Of a DNA stretch of 64,000 nt, positions 31,101 to 64,000 are shown piece by piece. Position 1 is the first letter of the stretch, and each line of letters starts with the position of its first letter. The notes under the pieces were generated by a model, which did no database searches, was not told where the DNA came from, and worked only from the letters and a program-made list of their open reading frames with translations. Source of the DNA: Amycolatopsis suaedae. GTDB taxonomy: Bacteria > Actinomycetota > Actinomycetes > Mycobacteriales > Pseudonocardiaceae. A program made the translations under genes and the position numbers. Location: the NCBI RefSeq assembly GCF_004214935.1, contig NZ_SFCC01000005.1:394390-458389 (forward strand). The letters are read 5' to 3'.

Positions 31101-34100
31101 CCGAACGAGCCCGCCTGGTCGGCCACCGCGGATGGCAGCTCGACCTCGGCGAACAGTTCCTCGCCGCGCCGCCACACGGCACGCAGCCCGTGGAAGGCAG
31201 GCCCGTAGCCGAATCCCGCGGCGGCGAACCGGTCGTAGCAGCCCGCCAGGCCGACCGGCTCGGCGTGTTCCGGTGGCCAGACCCCGGCGAAGCCCGGCTC
31301 GGCGGCCGGACCGTCCCCGGGCAGCAGCGCGCCGGTCACGTGCTGGGTCCACCGGCCGGTGCCGTCGGGCCGCGAGTGGACGGTGACGCTCCGCCGCCCG
31401 GTCTCGTCCGGGTCGGCGACCCGGACCTGGACCTGGACACCGCCGTTGTCCGGCAGCACCAGCGGCGTGAGCAGGGTCAGCTCCTCGACCCGGGCCAGGC
31501 CCACCTCGTCGCCCGCCCGCACGGCCAGTTCCAGCAGCGCCGTGGCGGGCACCAGCATCGCGCCGCCGACCCGGTGGTCGGCCAGCCACGGCTGCGCCGC
31601 CGCCGACAGGTGGCCTGCCAGCACCACGCCGTCGCCGTCGGCCAGCGGCACGGCCGCGCCGAGCAGCGGGTGCCCGGCGGCGACCAGCCCCAGACCGGCC
31701 GCGTCCCCGGGACGGTGCGTGGTGGCGGGCCAGAACCGCTCGTGCTGGAACGCGTACGTCGGCAGGTCGGCCAGGGCCGCTCCGGTGCCGGCGAAGAAGG
31801 CGTGCCAGTCGATGTCCACCCCGGCGACGTGCAGCGTGGCGAGCCCGCGCAGCAGGGCGTGTTCCTCGGGCAGGCCGGACCGCAGCGCGGGAACCGCGGC
31901 CGACTCCATCGGCAGCACCTCGTGCGCGACGGCACACAGCGGGCCGTCCGGCCCGATCTCCAGCACCGTGCGGACACCGGCGTCGACGGCCGAGCGCAGC
32001 GCGTCACCGAACCGGACCGTGCCGCGTACCTGCGACACCCAGTACCCGGCGGTGTACCCGTCCGCGCCGGCCTGCTCGCCGGTCACCGTCGACACGATGG
32101 GGATGTGTGGTTGCCCCGGCCGCAGGCCGTCGAGCGCGCGGGCGAGGTCGTCGAGGACCGGGTCCATCAGCGGCGAGTGGAACGCGTGGCTCACCACGAG
32201 CTTCCGGGTCCGGTAGCCCCGCTCGGACAGCGCCGCGGCGACCCGCGCGACCGGGCCCTCCTCGCCGGAGAGCACCACCGACTCCGGCCCGTTGACCGCG
32301 GCGAGCGTGACCCCGTCGACGAGCAGCGGGACTACCTCGGCCTCGGCCGCGCCGACCGCGACCATGGCACCACCGCGGGGCAACTCCCGCATGAGCCTCG
32401 CGCGGGCATCGACCACCGCGCAGGCGTCGGCGAGGCTGAGCACACCGGCGACGTGCGCGGCGGCGACCTCGCCCACGGAGTGCCCGATCACGAAATCGGG
32501 CACGACACCCCAGGACTCGACGAGCCGGTAGAGCGCGACCTCCAGCGCGAACAACGCGGGCTGTGCCCACCCGGTGTCGTCGAGCGGGCCGGGGTCCACG
32601 CCCCACATCACATCCCGCACCGGTTCGGCCAGCCCGCCCGTCACCGCGTCGAAGGCCTCGGCGAACGCCGGGTAGCGGGCGTACAGCTCGCGGCCCATGC
32701 CGAGCCGCTGCGATCCCTGCCCGGAGAAGACGAACGCCAGCCTGCCCTGGACGACCGAGCCCCTGGCCACCTCGACCGGTTCGCCGGCACCGGCCAGCAG
32801 GACCGCGCGGTGGTCGAACGCGGTGCGCGCGGTGGCGAGCGTGTACGCGGTGTCCACAACGGACGGCCCGGGGGTCAGCCTGCCGAGCTGTGCCCGCAGC
32901 GCCGCCTCGGTCCGCCCGGACACCACCAGCGGCACCAGCCCGGCGGGCGCCGGTGCCCGCTCCGGCGCGGGCGGGGCCTGTTCGAGGATCAGGTGCGCGT
33001 TGGTGCCGCTGACCCCGAACGAGGACACTCCGGCGCGGCGTGGCCGTCCGGCCTCGGGCCAGGCGGTCCGCTCGGTCAGCACGGTCACCGCGCCCTCGGT
33101 CCAGTCCACCTGGGACGAGAGGGTGTCCACGTGCAGGGTCCGGGGGGCCACGCCGTGCCGCATCGCCTGCACCATCTTGATCACCCCGGCGGCGCCCGCG
33201 GCGGCCTGGGTGTGGCCGAGGTTGGACTTCACCGATCCCAGCAGGACCGGGCGGTCGCGGTCCTGACCGTAGGTGGCGAGCAGGGCCTGCGCCTCGATCG
33301 GGTCGCCCAGCCGCGTCCCGGTCCCGTGTGCCTCCACGACGTCCACATCGGACGGTGCGAGCCCGGCGGCGGCGAGTGCCTGGCGGATGACCCGCTGCTG
33401 GGAAGGCCCGTTCGGCGCGGTCAGCCCGTTGGAGGCGCCGTCGGAGTTCACCGCCGAGCCACGCAGCACCGCCAGGATCCGGTGGCCGTTGCGTTCGGCG
33501 TCGGAAAGCCGTTCCAGCACCAGCACCCCGGCACCCTCCGACCAGCCGGTGCCGTCGGCGCTGTCGGAGAACGCCTTGCAGTGCCCGTCGGCGGCGAGGC
33601 CGCCCTGGCGGGCGAACTCCAGGAATGGCGCGGGCGAGGCGAGCACCGAGACGCCACCGGCGAGCGCGAGCGAGCACTCCCCCGCCCGCAGCGCCTGTGC
33701 CGCCAGGTGCATCGACACCAGCGCCGACGAGCACGCGGTGTCCACGGTGACCGCGGGGCCCTCCAGGCCGAGGCTGTAGGCCACCCGCCCGGAGACGATG
33801 GCGGCGATGGTGCCGGTCATCACGAAGCCCTCGGCCGCGGCGCCCAGCAGCTGGGCGTAGCCGACGTCGGTGGCGCCCAGGTAGACGCCGGTCGCGCTGC
33901 CCGCCAGCGACCGCGGGTCGACGCCGGCGCGTTCGATGGCCTCCCACGCGGTCTCCAGCACGACCCGCTGCTGCGCGTCCATCGCGACGGCCTCACGCGG
34001 GGAGACGCCGAAGAACTCGGCGTCGAAGTCTGCGGCGTCGTGCAGGAAACCGCCGCGGGCGGCGCCGGTGTCGTACGGGCCGAACTGCCAGCCGCGGTCG

Positions 34101-34216
34101 GCGGGGAAGCCGGTGATGCCGTGCCGCTCCTCGTACACCAGGTCCCACAGGTCCTCAGGGCTGCGCACCCCGCCGGGAAAGCGGCAGGCCATGCCGACGA
34201 TGACGATCGGGTCCCC
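28178..34216 (-). other. PKS B module B2: KS-AT(malonyl)-DH-ER-KR(B)-ACP
   Basis: A complete reducing loop. KS DTACSS; AT GHSVGE and HAFH (malonyl); DH H-x3-G-x4-P; ER about 30290-29440 with [14 protein letters not shown] and the NADPH motif [10 protein letters not shown] with LDD and [14 protein letters not shown] near 28545. Expected product: fully saturated C4-C5. This is the only module in the window where all three reductive domains look sound. Confidence 0.88.
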
Positions 34217-37200
34217 GGTGACGGCCGCGGTCGCGGGCAGCACGTCGGCCGCGCCGACCTCGCCGCCGAGACGGTCCAGCAGGTAGGCGGCCAGCACGGC
34301 CGGGTTGGGGTAGTCGAACACCAGGGTCGCCGGCAGGCGCAGACCGGTGACGTCGGCCAGCCGGTTGCGTAGCTCGATCGCGGTCAGCGAGTTGAAGCCC
34401 TGGTCCTGGAACTCCTGCCGGGGACCGATGGCGTCGGCCGAACCGTGGGCGAGCACCTGGGCGGCCTCGGCCCGCACCAGGTCGGTCAGCAACGCCTGCC
34501 GCTTGGCAGGCCGCAGGGCTGCCAGCCGGCCGGGGAGGTCCGCCGCCGAGGTGCCGGCGGTGTGCGAGGCCGCGGTCCGGCGGCCCGTGCGGACCAGGTC
34601 CCGCAGGACGGACGGCACCGCGGCGGCGGCCGGGCCGCCGCCCATCCCGGCGGTGGCGACCACCAGCGGGACACCGGCCGCGGTGGCGATGTCGAACATG
34701 GCCAGCCCGTGCCCGGTCTCGATCAGCGTCACGCCGGAGCCCGCGGTGCGCTCGCCGCTCATCCCCGCCTCGGTCGCCCACGGCCCCCAGGCGAGGGACA
34801 CGGCGGGCAGGCCCAGTCCCCGCCGGTAGGCGGCGAGCGCGTCCAGGTAGGCGTTGGCCGCGGCGTAGCTGCCCTGCCCGGGGCTGCCGAAGACCCCGGC
34901 GGCCGAGGAGTACACCACGAACCCGGCCAGGCCGGGCCGGTCGGCGGTGGCTTCGTGCAGGTACCAGGCGGCGTCGGCCTTCGGCCGCAGCACCGTGTCC
35001 AGCCGCCGCGGCGTCAGCGACTCCAGCACACCGTCGTCGACCACACCGGCGGCGTGCACGACGGCGGTCAGGTCGCCGATCCCGGCCACCAGCGCGTGGA
35101 CGGCGTCACGGTCGGACACGTCGCAGGCGAGGACCTCCGCGCCCAGCCCGGTCAGCTCGGCCGCGCCGGGGGCGTCCGGGCCGCGCCTGCTGACGAGCAC
35201 GACCCGGCGCTGGCCCCGCTCGATCAGGTGCCGGGCGAGCACCCCGCCCAGGCCGCCGGTGCCGCCGGTGATCAGCACCGTGCCGTCGGGGTCCCACTCC
35301 CGGACGGCTTCCGGTTCCTCTCCGGAGCCGAGGCGGGCCAGCCTGGCCACCCGCGCCACGCCGTCGCGGACCATCACCTGCGGCTCGTCGTCCAGCAGCG
35401 GCAGGGCCAGCGCGACGTCCTCGTCGGACTCCACGTCGACCAGCGCGAACCGGCCGGGGTGCTCCGACTGCGCCGAGCGCACCAGGCCCCACACCGCCGC
35501 CGCGGCGAGATCACGGTCCTGGGCACCACGGGTGACCAGCACCAGCCGCGAGTCCGCGAACCGTTGCCCGGCAAGCCATTCCTGAACCAGTTCCAGCGCC
35601 CGGCCCGCCGCCTCGCGGACCCCGTCCGGGCCGGGGCCGGACCCGGCGACCGACACGCACACCCGCCCCGGAACGTCCCCGCCGGGAAGCTGGTCGAGCA
35701 CCTCGGCGGTTCCGGCGGGTTCGGTGGTGGGTGCGGCGGGCCAGTCCATCCGGAACATGCCGTCGCGCACCCCGGGCCGGGCGGTGGCGTCGAACCGGCC
35801 CGGCGCCTCCCGCAGGGCCAGCGACTCGACCGTGATCACCGGCTCGCCCGCGGAGTCCACAGCGGACAGTGCGATACCGGTGCCGTCGCCGGTCCAGCGC
35901 ACCCGCAGGACCGAGGCTCCGGCGGCGTGCAGGCTCACTCCCCGCCAGGAGAACGGCATGAGGTTGCGCCCGGCATTGGCCGGCAGGAACGCGCTGGCCT
36001 GCAACGCGGCGTCCAGCAGTGCGGGATGCAGGCCGAACGCCCCTGCCTCGTGGCTGCGCCCGTCCAGCTCGGGCAGCGCGACCTCGGCGAAGATCTCCCC
36101 GTCACGCTGCCGGACCGAGCGCAGTCCGTGGAAGACCGGGCCGTACACCAGCCCGGTGGCGGCGAGCCGGTCGTAGTGGCCGTCGATGTCCACCTCGTCC
36201 GCTCCGGCGGGCGGCCATTCGACGGGCCCGGCCGCGGGACGGCCGGCGCGGGAGGACAGCGTCCCCGCGGCGTGCAGCGTCCACTCGCCGTCGACCAGCT
36301 GGGCCGGCCGCGAGTACACCCGCACCTCACGGCCGCCGGCCTCGTCGGGCGCGCCGAGCCACACCTGGACCGCGACGTGATCGCGCTCGCCGAGGATCAG
36401 CGGCACAGACAGGGTCAGCTCCTCCACCCGGTCGCAGCCGACCTGGTCGGCCGCCCGCAGCACGAGTTCGAGGAACCCGGTTCCGGGCAGCAGCACCTCG
36501 CCGCCGACGACGTGGTCGGCCAGCCACGGGTGGGTGGCGACGGACAGCTTGCCGGTCAGCATGGCCGCACCGCCGCCCGCGGGCACGGCGGCCGCGCCGA
36601 GCAACGGGTGCTCGACCGGGACCAGCCCGAGACCGCCCGCGTCGGTCGTCCGCGAGCCGGTCACCGGCCAGAACCGCTCGCGCTGGAACGGATAGGTCGG
36701 TAGGTCCACAGTGGACGCGCCGGTGCCGGCGAAGAACGCCCGCCAGTCCACCGCGACCCCGGCCGCGTGCAGCTCGGCCAGCGCGTGCACCGCGGCAGGC
36801 TCCTCGTCGTGGTCGTCCCGCAGGACCGGCACCACGACCGCGTCCTCGGTGCCGGTCCCGGCGAGCGTGTCGTGCACCGCGGAGGACAGCGTGCCGCCCG
36901 GTCCGACCTCCACGAACACCCGCGCGCCCGACGCGGCCAGCGTCCGCACGCCGTCGCCGAACCGCACCGGCTCGCGTACCTGGGCCACCCAGTACCCGGC
37001 CGTGGCCAGCTCGCCGGTCACGGCCGTGCCGGTGCGGGCGGAGACGACCGGGATCTCCGGGGAATGCCACGTGATGCCGGCCAGCGCGGCCCGCAGATCG
37101 TCGAGCATCGGGTCCATCAGCGGCGAATGGAACGCGTGGCTCACCGGCAGGCGCCTGGTCCGGTGGCCGCGGGCCGCCAGCTGTTCGCTGAGTTCGGTCA

Positions 37201-39369
37201 CGGCGGCCAGTTCGCCGGACAGCACCACGGCCTCCGGCCCGTTGACCGCCGCGACCGAGATCCGGTGTTCCTGACCGGCCAGCAGGTCGCCGACCTCGGC
37301 CTCGCCCGCGCCGACCGCCACCATCGCGCCGCCCGCGGGCAGCGCGCCCATGAGCCGGGCACGCGCGGACACCAGCACGCACGCGTCGGCGAGGGAGAAC
37401 ACGCCTGCCACGTGCGCCGCCGCGACTTCCCCGATGGAGTGCCCGAGCAGCAGGTCCGGCCGCACGCCCCAGGACCGCAGCAGCCGGTACAGCGCCACCT
37501 CGACGGCGAACAACGCCGGCTGGGTCCATGCCGTGTCGTCGAGCCGGGCCCGGTCGGTGCCCCACACGACGTCGCGCAGCGGCGTGCCGAGGTGACCGTC
37601 CAGCTCGGCGGCCACGGCGTCGAAGGCCTCGGCGAACACGCCGAACCGGCCGTACAGCTCGCGGCCCATACCGAGCCGCTGCGCTCCCTGCCCGGAGAAC
37701 ACGAACGCGGTGCGCCCGCCGGCCGCGACGCCCTCGACGACGTTCGCGTCGCGGCCGCCCCCGGCCAGCGCTGCCAGCGACGCGGCCGCGCCGGCGTGGC
37801 CGGTTGCCAGCACGACCGCCCGGTGCTCGAAGGCCGACCGGGTGACCGCCAGCGAGTAGCCGAGGTCCAGCGGTGTGCCGGGATCGGCACTGTCCACACC
37901 GGACGCGACGGCGGCCGCCTGGGCACGCAGTGCCGCGGCGCCACGGCCGGACAGGACCAGCGGCACCACCCGGGGCTCCACCGCGGCCGACTCGGCGCCG
38001 GCGGGCTCGGCGGGGGCTTCCTCCAGCACGACGTGGGTGTTGGTGCCGCTGGCCCCGAACGACGAGACCGCGGCCCGCCGCGGCCGTCCGGTATCCGGCC
38101 AGGGCGTGGGCTCGGTCAGCAGCGACACCGTCCCGGCCGACCAGTCGACGTGTGGCGAGGGCGTGCCGGCGTGCAGCGTCCGCGGTGCGACGCCGTGCCG
38201 CATCGCCAGCACCATCTTGATGATCCCGGCCACCCCGGCCGCCGACTGGGTGTGGCCGATGTTCGACTTGACCGAGCCGAGCAGCAGCGGCCGCTGCCGG
38301 TCCCTGCCGTAGGTGGCCAGCAGCGACCGCGCCTCGATCGGGTCGCCCAGCTTGGTCCCGGTTCCGTGTGCTTCCACCACGTCCACGTCCGCGGGGCCGA
38401 GCCGGGCGTCGGCGAGCGCGGCGGAGATGACCGCCCGCTGGGCGGGTCCGCTCGGCGCGGTCAGCCCGTTGGAGGCACCGTCGGCGTTGACCGCCGACCC
38501 GGCGAGCAACGCGAGCACCCGGTGGCCGTTGCGCCGCGCGTCGGACAGCCGCTCGACCACGAGCATGCCGGCGCCCTCGGCCCAGCCGGTGCCGTCGGCG
38601 CCCGCGCCGAACGCCTTGCACCGCCCGTCCGGCGACAGCGCGCCCTGCACGGCGAACTCGACGAAGACGGCCGGGGTCGACATCACCGTGACGCCGCCGG
38701 CCAGCGCCAGCGAGCACTCACCCGCCCGCAGCGCCCGGATCGCCAGGTGCAACGCGACCAGCGAGGACGAACACCCGGTGTCCACCGACATGCTGGGCCC
38801 GCGCAGGCCGAAGGTGTAGGCGAGGCGGCCGGACAGCAGGCTGCCCGACTGGGCGGTCGACCACTCCATGCCGTACGTGGGGGCCCGGTAGTCGCCGGTG
38901 CCGCCGCCGACGAACACCCCGGTGTCGCCGTCGCGCAGGGACACCGGGTCGATACCGGCGCGCTCCATCGCCTCCCAGCCCACCTCCAGCAGCAGTCGCT
39001 GCTGCGGGTCCATCACCAGGGCCTCGCGGGGTGAGATGCGGAAGACGCCCGGGTCGAAACCGGCGGCGTCGTCGAGGAACCCGCCCTCCCTTGGCACCAC
39101 CGGGCCGCCCCGCTCCGGCCCGAACGCGTCCAGTGCGCTCAGGTCCCAGCCCCGGTCGCCCGGCATCGGGCCGATCGCGTCGACGCCGTCGTCGACAAGC
39201 CGCCACAGGTCCTCCGGCGAGCGGACGCCGCCGGGATAACGGCAGGCCATGCCGACGATCGCGATCGGTTCGGTCGCGGCCGCGGTGAGCTGCCGGTTGC
39301 GCTCACGCAGGCTGTCGACCTGCTTGAGCGCGGCCCGCAGCGCGCCGACGACCTGTTCGCTCGGTCCGG

Positions 39370-39373
<4 letters not shown>
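28178..39373 (-). CDS. Two-module type I PKS (PKS B)
   Basis: A 3731-residue protein from ATG 39373, overlapping the PKS A stop as ATGA, with GGAAGG upstream. The N-terminal docking coil ([19 protein letters not shown]) belongs to a different docking class from the other PKSs here and suits the PKS A tail ([13 protein letters not shown]). Module B1 is KS-AT-DH-KR-ACP; module B2 is KS-AT-DH-ER-KR-ACP. The C-terminal helix [11 protein letters not shown] fits the docking coil of PKS C. Both ACPs keep the phosphopantetheine serine but replace the preceding Asp (GFNS and GFTS). Predicted contribution: C6=C7 and a saturated C4-C5 pair. Confidence 0.95.
34217..39271 (-). other. PKS B module B1: KS-AT(malonyl)-DH-KR(B)-ACP
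   Basis: The KS active site is DTGCSS, with Gly in place of the usual Ala. The AT has GHSIGE and HAFH, so malonyl-CoA. The DH motif (H near 36515, x3-G-x4-P) and the LLDA motif are intact. The KR has VDD and GSYAAAN, B-type. The ACP reads GFNS near 34390. Expected product: trans C6=C7 in the final numbering. Confidence 0.88.
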
Positions 39374-62376
<23,003 letters not shown>

Positions 62377-62379
62377 GGG

Positions 62380-63576
62380 TTACCAGGCCACCGGGAGGCT
62401 GGACAGGGTGGACGCCAGGCGTTGCGGGTCGTCCTCGCCGCGGGCGCCGAGTTCCTCCCGCGGGATCGCCAGGCGCAGCGTCGGCACCCGGTCGAGCAGC
62501 AGGCTGAACACGATGCGCAGCTCCAGCCGCGCCAGCGAGGCGCCCACGCAGTGCCACACGCCGTGCGCGAAGGTCAGGTGGTTGTTCGGCGCGCGGTGGA
62601 AGTCGATCTCGTCCGGGGCGTCGAAGGCACGCGGGTCGTAGTTGGCCATGGCGAAGTCCGGCAGCACCAGGTCACCGGCGCGGATGGTCACGCCGCACAT
62701 CTCGATGTCCTCGTAGGCGTAGTGCGGCTGCCAGCCGCCGCCGAAATTGGCCGTGCGCAACAGTTCCTCGACCGCCCCGTCGATGAGGTCCGGGTCGGCG
62801 GTCAGTTGCGCGCGCAGGTCCGGCCGGGTCAGCAGCCGGGCCATTCCGTTGCTGATGTGGGACGAGACGCTCTCGTGCCCGGCGAACACCAGCAGGCAGG
62901 CGGTGGTCGCGGCGATCGCGTCCGAGCAGCCGGGAATGGCGGCGACGGTGGAGAGCACGTCGTCAGCGGGTGCGGACCGCTTGCGCGCGGTCAGGTCCAT
63001 CAGGTAGCCGAAGAAGTCCGCCTGACCGGAGTCGTCGCCGACCAGGTGCATCCGGTCGAGCAGGGCGGCGAAGTGGTCGCGCTCGTCCTCGGGAACGCCC
63101 ATCAGCTCGCACAGCACGACCAGTGGCACCGGCACGGAGATCGCCGCCTGCAGGTCCACCGGCGGTGTCCTGGCGAGCATCCGGTCGATCGCCTCGTGCA
63201 CGATCCTCTCGACCTTGGGCCGCAGCGCGGTCATTTTCTTGTGGGTGAACAACGGCATGAGCAGCGAGCGCTGCTGGGCGTGCACGTCGTAGGGGTGGGC
63301 GTCGCCGCCGCCCGTGCCGCCGGCGATCATGCGGAAGATCGGGTTGTCGGTGAACTGCGCGGCGTCCTCGGGCTTGGGGTGGGTCCGGACGAGCCTGCGG
63401 TCGAGCATGAGCTTCCTGACCTCGTCGGCGCCGAGCACCAGCCAGGCCTCGTCCCCGGTCTCCGTGCGTACCCGCCAGATCGGCTTGCGCTCCTGCATGG
63501 AACGCAACACGGGGTTCTCACCGAGTGCGGGCGAGCGCAGGGACTCCAGGGCGGGCAGTTCCTCTGACACTGTCAT
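62380..63576 (-). CDS. Cytochrome P450 at the head of the PKS A-B-C operon
   Basis: A 398-residue P450. I place the start at ATG 63576 because AGAAGGTGG lies at the right distance before it; an in-frame GTG at 63600 has no such site. The I-helix has AGHES (232-236, Ser for the usual Thr), the K-helix has EELLR, and the heme loop FAHGVWHCVG gives the cysteine at about 343. Its N-terminal region (WRVRTETGDEAWLV) and heme loop resemble the P450 at 20753-21895. The stop is three bases before PKS A, so it is likely made together with the polyketide enzymes. The substrate position, perhaps ring hydroxylation or epoxidation, cannot be told from sequence. Confidence 0.9.
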   Translation of the reverse strand: MTVSEELPALESLRSPALGENPVLRSMQERKPIWRVRTETGDEAWLVLGADEVRKLMLDRRLVRTHPKPEDAAQFTDNPIFRMIAGGTGGGDAHPYDVHAQQRSLLMPLFTHKKMTALRPKVERIVHEAIDRMLARTPPVDLQAAISVPVPLVVLCELMGVPEDERDHFAALLDRMHLVGDDSGQADFFGYLMDLTARKRSAPADDVLSTVAAIPGCSDAIAATTACLLVFAGHESVSSHISNGMARLLTRPDLRAQLTADPDLIDGAVEELLRTANFGGGWQPHYAYEDIEMCGVTIRAGDLVLPDFAMANYDPRAFDAPDEIDFHRAPNNHLTFAHGVWHCVGASLARLELRIVFSLLLDRVPTLRLAIPREELGARGEDDPQRLASTLSSLPVAW

Positions 63577-63632
63577 TGTCAGTCCACCTTCTCGGCTCAC
63601 TCGGGGTTCGTTGCGAGTTTCGTCCGGCGCCG

Positions 63633-63648
63633 GTCGGGAAATCCCTAG
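63633..63648 (-). promoter_or_regulatory. PAS-LuxR (PimM-type) operator-like site
   Basis: GTCGGGAAATCCCTAG (minus strand CTAGGGATTTCCCGAC) matches CTVGGGAWWTCCCBAG at 15 of 16 positions. It ends 56 bases before the P450 ATG, close to where the -35 region would be. PimM and its relatives activate polyene genes through such sites. The match is read directly; regulation by such a protein is inference. Confidence 0.6.
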
Positions 63649-63689
63649 AGTGACCAGCGCGTGGCGCGAATGCCGTGGAGCGTGAAGTT

Positions 63690-63840
63690 GGCGTGCGGGA
63701 GCGTGGGACTCGCGTGCACGAAGGTGGGACTCGCGGGTCCGTGCCGCGAGAGGGACATCTCACGGTATGAACTCCACGCTCGTGCACGCGAACTCCGCCT
63801 TCCGGCACGCGAGTTCCACCTTCGCGCCCGCATCCCGCCG
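63690..63840. repeat. Dispersed repeat block with inverted arms
   Basis: GTGGGACTCGCG occurs twice about 22 bases apart in one direction (63704, 63726). Related GCGAACTCC / GCGAGTTCC units follow in the opposite direction (63788-63815). The cores match the 21-bp repeats of the other two intergenic regions. Confidence 0.55.
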
Positions 63841-63892
63841 GGACCGGGCATGCCTGCCACGGACGCGCGGGCCGGCCAGCCCGGTGTTCGGT

Positions 63893-63929
63893 GTGAAGGC
63901 CGGGTTTCTGTCGTCTCATGTGCTGAAGG
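63893..63929. repeat. Truncated copy of the 16831-16877 hairpin element
   Basis: GTGAAGGCCGGGTTTCTGTC then GTCTCATGTG and TGAAGGA matches 16831-16867 closely, but the second stem arm (GGTGGCCTTCAC) is missing and unrelated sequence starts at about 63930. Confidence 0.6.
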
Positions 63930-63944
63930 ATGCTCCTATAGAGG

Positions 63945-64000
63945 TCAAGTGGTGTTGGTGAGCTGGGCTATGTCGGTGGTGAGGGCGCGGTAGAGCTGTC
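63945..64000 (-). CDS. C-terminal tail of an unidentified gene (partial), possibly a transposase
   Basis: On the minus strand 17 codons (QLYRALTTDIAQLTNTT) run from the window edge to TGA at 63947-63945. Codon use is plausible, and the unrelated sequence beginning at the break in the adjacent repeat suggests an inserted element. The family is not recognisable from so few residues, and it may be a chance frame. Confidence 0.3.
   Translation of the reverse strand, partial: QLYRALTTDIAQLTNTT

Larger units (their letters stand above)
63577..63944. other. Gene-free region upstream of the P450/PKS A operon
   Basis: This 368-base stretch must contain the promoter of the 41-kb operon. It holds the strong operator-like site at 63633-63648, a repeat block with ACTCGCG / CGCGAGT cores facing both ways (about 63690-63840), and a partial copy of the GTGAAGGCC repeat. 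No coding frame looks real. Confidence 0.75.

Noticed and set aside
63577..63600. GTG start at 63600 for the P450
   Set aside because: The ribosome site AGAAGGTGG lies downstream of this GTG and serves the ATG at 63576.

Overview
The window is a high-GC actinomycete biosynthetic locus made almost entirely of modular type I polyketide synthase (PKS) genes. The intergenic regions carry 21-bp repeats with an ACTCGCG core and GTGAAGGCC/GGCCTTCAC hairpins. I associate these with Amycolatopsis and other Pseudonocardiaceae, so that genus is my best guess, from memory and without a database search.

Layout. Positions 1-16461 (minus strand) hold three PKS genes in one operon: an initiation protein (16461-11875), a one-module protein (11878-5483) and a protein that runs off the left edge (5427-1). 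Positions 17075-21895 (plus strand) hold a compact tailoring operon: glycosyltransferase, amino-sugar aminotransferase and two cytochromes P450. Positions 22398-63576 (minus strand) hold a second operon: a P450, then a five-module PKS (A), a two-module PKS (B) and a final module with thioesterase (C). The three gene-free stretches (16462-17074, 21896-22397, 63577-63944) carry repeats, hairpins and operator-like sites. The last 56 bases look like the tail of a gene in a truncated repeat, possibly an insertion sequence.

Working together. Read module by module, PKS A-B-C predicts this chain end: C2=C3, C4-C5 saturated, C6=C7, ketone at C9, hydroxyls at C11, C13 and C15, a methyl at C12, and a first double bond at C16=C17. 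That is the hemiketal / branch-methyl (carboxyl) / aminosugar-hydroxyl / polyene pattern of mycosamine polyene macrolides such as pimaricin and, shifted by four carbons, amphotericin. The tailoring operon fits: a mycosaminyltransferase-like enzyme, a GDP-sugar aminotransferase of the perosamine/mycosamine class, and a CYP105-like P450 suited to oxidising the branch methyl. A 15/16 match to the PAS-LuxR (PimM-type) operator lies upstream of the P450-PKS A operon, and a 13/16 match lies upstream of the initiation gene.

The unusual part is chain initiation. The first protein is ACP-KS-AT-AT-ACP with no KR. This is the split starter module known from myxobacterial PKSs such as soraphen and stigmatellin, with the carboxylate-binding Arg of the first AT replaced by Trp. 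The missing polyene modules, sugar dehydratase and ferredoxin presumably lie beyond the left edge.
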